Assembly (NCBI RefSeq): GCF_964275005.1
Contig: NC_092694.1
Coordinates: 31,390,359 to 31,454,358, forward strand
DNA: 64,000 nt
Source of the DNA: Diadema setosum
Lineage: Eukaryota > Echinodermata > Echinoidea > Diadematoida > Diadematidae
Direction of reading: 5' to 3'
The position numbers and the translations under genes were made by a program. Below the pieces are notes generated by a model that saw nothing but the letters and a program-made list of their open reading frames with translations, was not told the origin of the DNA and did not search any database. This document shows positions 61,200-64,000 of the stretch, piece by piece. Within the stretch, counting starts at the first letter, position 1. Every line of letters starts with the position of its first letter.

Positions 61200-62282
61200 A
61201 TTGGCATGTTCTTGTGTATTGTCCATGACCAATATGTCCGATTATGAATCATTCTGGTGTTTCTTCCGGAAGTTTTTCTCACCCTGCATTTTAACTTACT
61301 GTTTCGTATATCCCCCTTTAAAGTTATATCAGTCGAAATGGCATGGCTAAAATTTAAGGTAAGACTCTACAACTTCTTATAATTCATGTAGGCTATCATA
61401 CCCATTTCAACCTGACCAGCAAGCCAAAGTACAAATTGATAAGAAGCACAGCAGTAGACAAGGTTTTAACATCCATCTTTAATCAATTAATGATTCATAC
61501 AAATGCAAGAGTTACGACACGAAGGAAATCACCATGATTGGCTATGTGTTTCATTGATTTGTCAGCTTGTGCTTTGATAAGTCTGTGATGACCAATGACA
61601 CGTGTCTCTTCCTTTAATTTAGGTAAACCCGTGCATTCTATAATCTTGAATTAATAAAGCGCAAAAAATCATACACAATCATGATAATATTCAAAACACA
61701 TATAAGATATCTAAAGTGTGCCTACCGCACAGAACTGGACTTGAAGTTTGGTATCATGTGGAATATCCTGCTATTTCTATTTCGTCTTTACAATTTAAAT
61801 TTTGAATTTTTTGTTTTAGCCAAGTAACAGGTGATCAGCGCAAAGCGTTGGCTCAGAAAATTTGTAGTAATTTCAAACCGCTATAATGATGTGCAATCAT
61901 GGAAAAGGGTGTCGTACGCCACATTCTGCTGTTAATTATCACCTAACACCCAATCCATCGTAAACCAGGGAACCATAAACCCAATTAGATTTCTCAAAAC
62001 GATAATTTTACTTTGCCCCATTTAAAAGCCGTGCCACAAAGGGAGAAAGGTGAAGAAATACACATGTGATAGCGAAACCCATCTATAATCGTAAAACAAA
62101 GTGTGAAATCGACAGGTGCTCAAGGCTGTATTTTGCTGTAAGCAAAGCAGTTAGCTGTATTTTGTAAATTTTTAACATAAAACTACATAGAACACATGGA
62201 ACAATTCACTTTGATTATTCTATGAAACTGCTAAAGTCTTGATCAATCATACAATAATAATTGCTCCCCATTATCGCATAGT
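61200..62282. other. Intergenic, nothing recognised
   Basis: AT-rich sequence with no coding exon, RNA or repeat structure that I can support. Confidence 0.4.
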
Positions 62283-63588
62283 TATACCCCCGCCAAACGA
62301 AGTTTGAAGGGGGTATATAGGAATCAGCGGACGGTCGGGCGGTCGGTCGGGCGGTCGGTCGGGCGGGCGGTCGGGCGGTCGGTCCGTTGCAAATCTTGCG
62401 TCGCGAACTACTTCCTCAGTTTTCAACCGATTCCCATAAAACTTGGCACAGATGTGTGCCTTGGGTTGTAGATGTGCAAGACGTATTTTTTGACAGTACC
62501 CAAAAGTACGTTGCCATGGTAACGGCATATTATGGGCAAAAATGGGTACAAATCTTGCGTCGCGAACTCCTCCCACAGTTTTTGATCAATTTTTATGAAA
62601 TTAGGTACAGATGTTCATCTGAATATGTTAATGTGCAAGACACATATTTCCGCAGTGGCAAAAAGTGCGTTGCCATGGTAACGGCATGTTATTGGTAAAA
62701 TATAGGGCAAAATGCTTCATGGCAAAACTGCTTCATCAGTGTTCTTCCAATTCTCATGGAATTCATATTGAATGTTTGTCTTAGGATATAGGTCAGCATG
62801 ACACATTTCTTGACAGTGACAAAGAGTATGTTGCCATGGTAACAGCTCACATATTATGAGCCAAAATGATGGAAAATTTTGTGTTGCAAACTACTTCCTC
62901 AGTTTTTGCCCAATTTCCATGAAACTTGGTACAGATGTGTGCCTTTGGTTGTAGATGTGCAAGACGCATTTTTTGACAGTACCCGAAAGTACGTTGCCAT
63001 GGTAACGGCATATTAATGGCAGAAGATCAAGGAAAGATCTTGCGGATTTAACTACTTCCTCAGTTTTTTGACCAAAGCTTATGAAATGTGGCACACACCT
63101 TGATCTTGGTGGGAAGATGTGGAAGACATATTTTTTGGACGTGTCGGAAGCTGCGTTGCCATGGTAACGGCATATAAATGGCAGAAGATCAAGGAAAGAT
63201 CTTGCGAATTGAACTACTTCCTCTGTATTCGACTGAAGCTCATGAAATGTGGCACACACATTGGTCTTGGTGGGAAGATGTGCAAGACATATTTTTTGGA
63301 CGTGTCGGAAGCTGCGTTGCCATGGTAACGGCATATTAATGGCGGAAGATCAAGGAAAGATCTTGTGGATTGAACTACTTCCTCAGTTTTTGACAAAAGC
63401 TTATGAAATGTGGCACACACAATAGTCTTGGTGGGAAGATGTGCAAGACATATTTTTCGGACGTGTCGGAAGCTGCGTTGCCATGGTAACGGCATTTAAA
63501 TGGCAGAAGATCAAGGAAAGATCATTCCTTGGGTAAGACTGTCGTCACGGGGCGGGGGTATTAATCACCTTAAGTGATATTTCTAGTT
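62283..63588 (+). mobile_element. Non-autonomous element with seven arrayed X-box motifs, copy 2
   Basis: It begins with hairpin TATACCCCCGCC...GAAGGGGGTATA, then a (GGTCGGGC)n run, and ends GCGGGGGTATTAATCACCTT. Seven units of about 150-163 bp each contain a perfect GTTGCCATGGTAAC (62520, 62669, 62830, 62993, 63155, 63316, 63477). The last three units are highly similar to each other, suggesting recent tandem amplification. Same family as 17772-19141. Confidence 0.85.
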
Positions 63589-63703
63589 TATTCTGACACC
63601 AGCATTTCCCCAAATTCAATATCTCTCGGAAAAGCGACTGCCTGTATCAATGTATTGTGAAAATGCCATTTTTTCAACAGGTTCGTTTACCTCACTTCTA
63701 CAT

Positions 63704-63982
63704 TCATTGTGTCATCGCGTAATAGAACGAGCCAGCGTCAAAGATCAAGTTATCGTACTCGTCTGCGAAAGAGTACAGGCGACAGACGTTTTCGTGGTTC
63801 ATCGGGATGCCGACCCTCGCTAAGGAAAAGCTGTAACAAGTGCCGAGTGACAGACAGATCTGAGCGCAGCTCAGCGGGGAATTCACCCGCGTGATATGCA
63901 GGTGTCCATCACCCGTCATCGGGGGCGCCCTGTCGATTCCTACCCTTCTGAAGACGCGACCTCTCATAGTGGGACTACCAAA
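63704..63982 (-). CDS. Terminal exon of a PAN/apple-like protein (paralogue 2, cut by window end)
   Basis: A minus-strand exon ending TGA at 63706-63704. It encodes MRGRVFRRVGIDRAPP, then SCAQICLSLGTCYSFSLARV, ENVCRLYSFADEYDN and GSFYYAMTQ. It aligns with the exon at 27408-27700: G-(L/I)-DRA-x-P, C-A-x2-C-L-S-x3-C-x-S-F, C-x-L, and a final GS-x-Y. The acceptor is probably CCTGCTTCTCAG, giving start 63982 in phase 0, though the frame stays open to the window edge. Upstream exons lie beyond 64000. The PAN-like call rests on cysteine spacing. Confidence 0.6.
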   Translation of the reverse strand, partial: FGSPTMRGRVFRRVGIDRAPPMTGDGHLHITRVNSPLSCAQICLSLGTCYSFSLARVGIPMNHENVCRLYSFADEYDNLIFDAGSFYYAMTQ

Positions 63983-64000
63983 CTGAGAAGCAGGTGGTTG

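Noticed and set aside
62387..63495. Repeating frames such as MPLPWQRSFRHV on the minus strand
   Set aside because: Translation of the tandem X-box units, not a repeat protein; the same strings appear wherever the element occurs.

Overview
The window is eukaryotic: spliced genes with GT-AG introns, abundant microsatellites, and many short DNA-transposon copies. The gene content (USP14, an ANKRD66-like protein, VPS28, and a large shuffled receptor with WxxW, LamG, Ig and discoidin modules) together with the repeat types suggests a marine invertebrate deuterostome such as an echinoderm, hemichordate or amphioxus. That assignment is inference; no marker fixes the species.

Layout. 0-1.2 kb: the last two coding exons of USP14 (+). 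1.2-9.2 kb: gene-poor, with MITEs (including a nested pair) and microsatellites. 9.2-12 kb: an ANKRD66-like ankyrin gene (-), whose 5' non-coding part probably reaches about 13.4 kb. 13.8-23.4 kb: complete seven-exon VPS28 (+), probably head-to-head with the ankyrin gene; its introns carry a THAP-bearing transposon and an element with arrayed RFX X-box-like motifs. 23.4-27.4 kb: no gene seen. 27.4-27.7 kb: the last exon of a PAN/apple-like gene (-). 31.1-61.2 kb: one large gene (+). I assembled 28 coding exons with continuous reading frame, about 1,737 residues: signal peptide, WxxW, LamG, Ig, WxxW, WxxW, LamG, Ig, F5/8C, five Ig domains, then a probable transmembrane segment and short tail. 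62.3-63.6 kb: a second copy of the X-box element. 63.7-64 kb: a second PAN-like terminal exon (-), paralogous to the one at 27.4 kb.

Functionally, USP14 (proteasome deubiquitinase) and VPS28 (ESCRT-I) are housekeeping genes of ubiquitin and endosome handling. The receptor gene looks like a lineage-specific adhesion or recognition molecule built by exon shuffling: every module is bounded by phase-1 introns. Its introns hold much of the repeat load. It is flanked on both sides by the paralogous PAN-like exons, so the locus looks like a lineage-specific secreted or surface protein cluster next to an ordinary housekeeping block.

Exon limits were read by eye from splice consensus, frame continuity and family resemblance; no transcript evidence was available.
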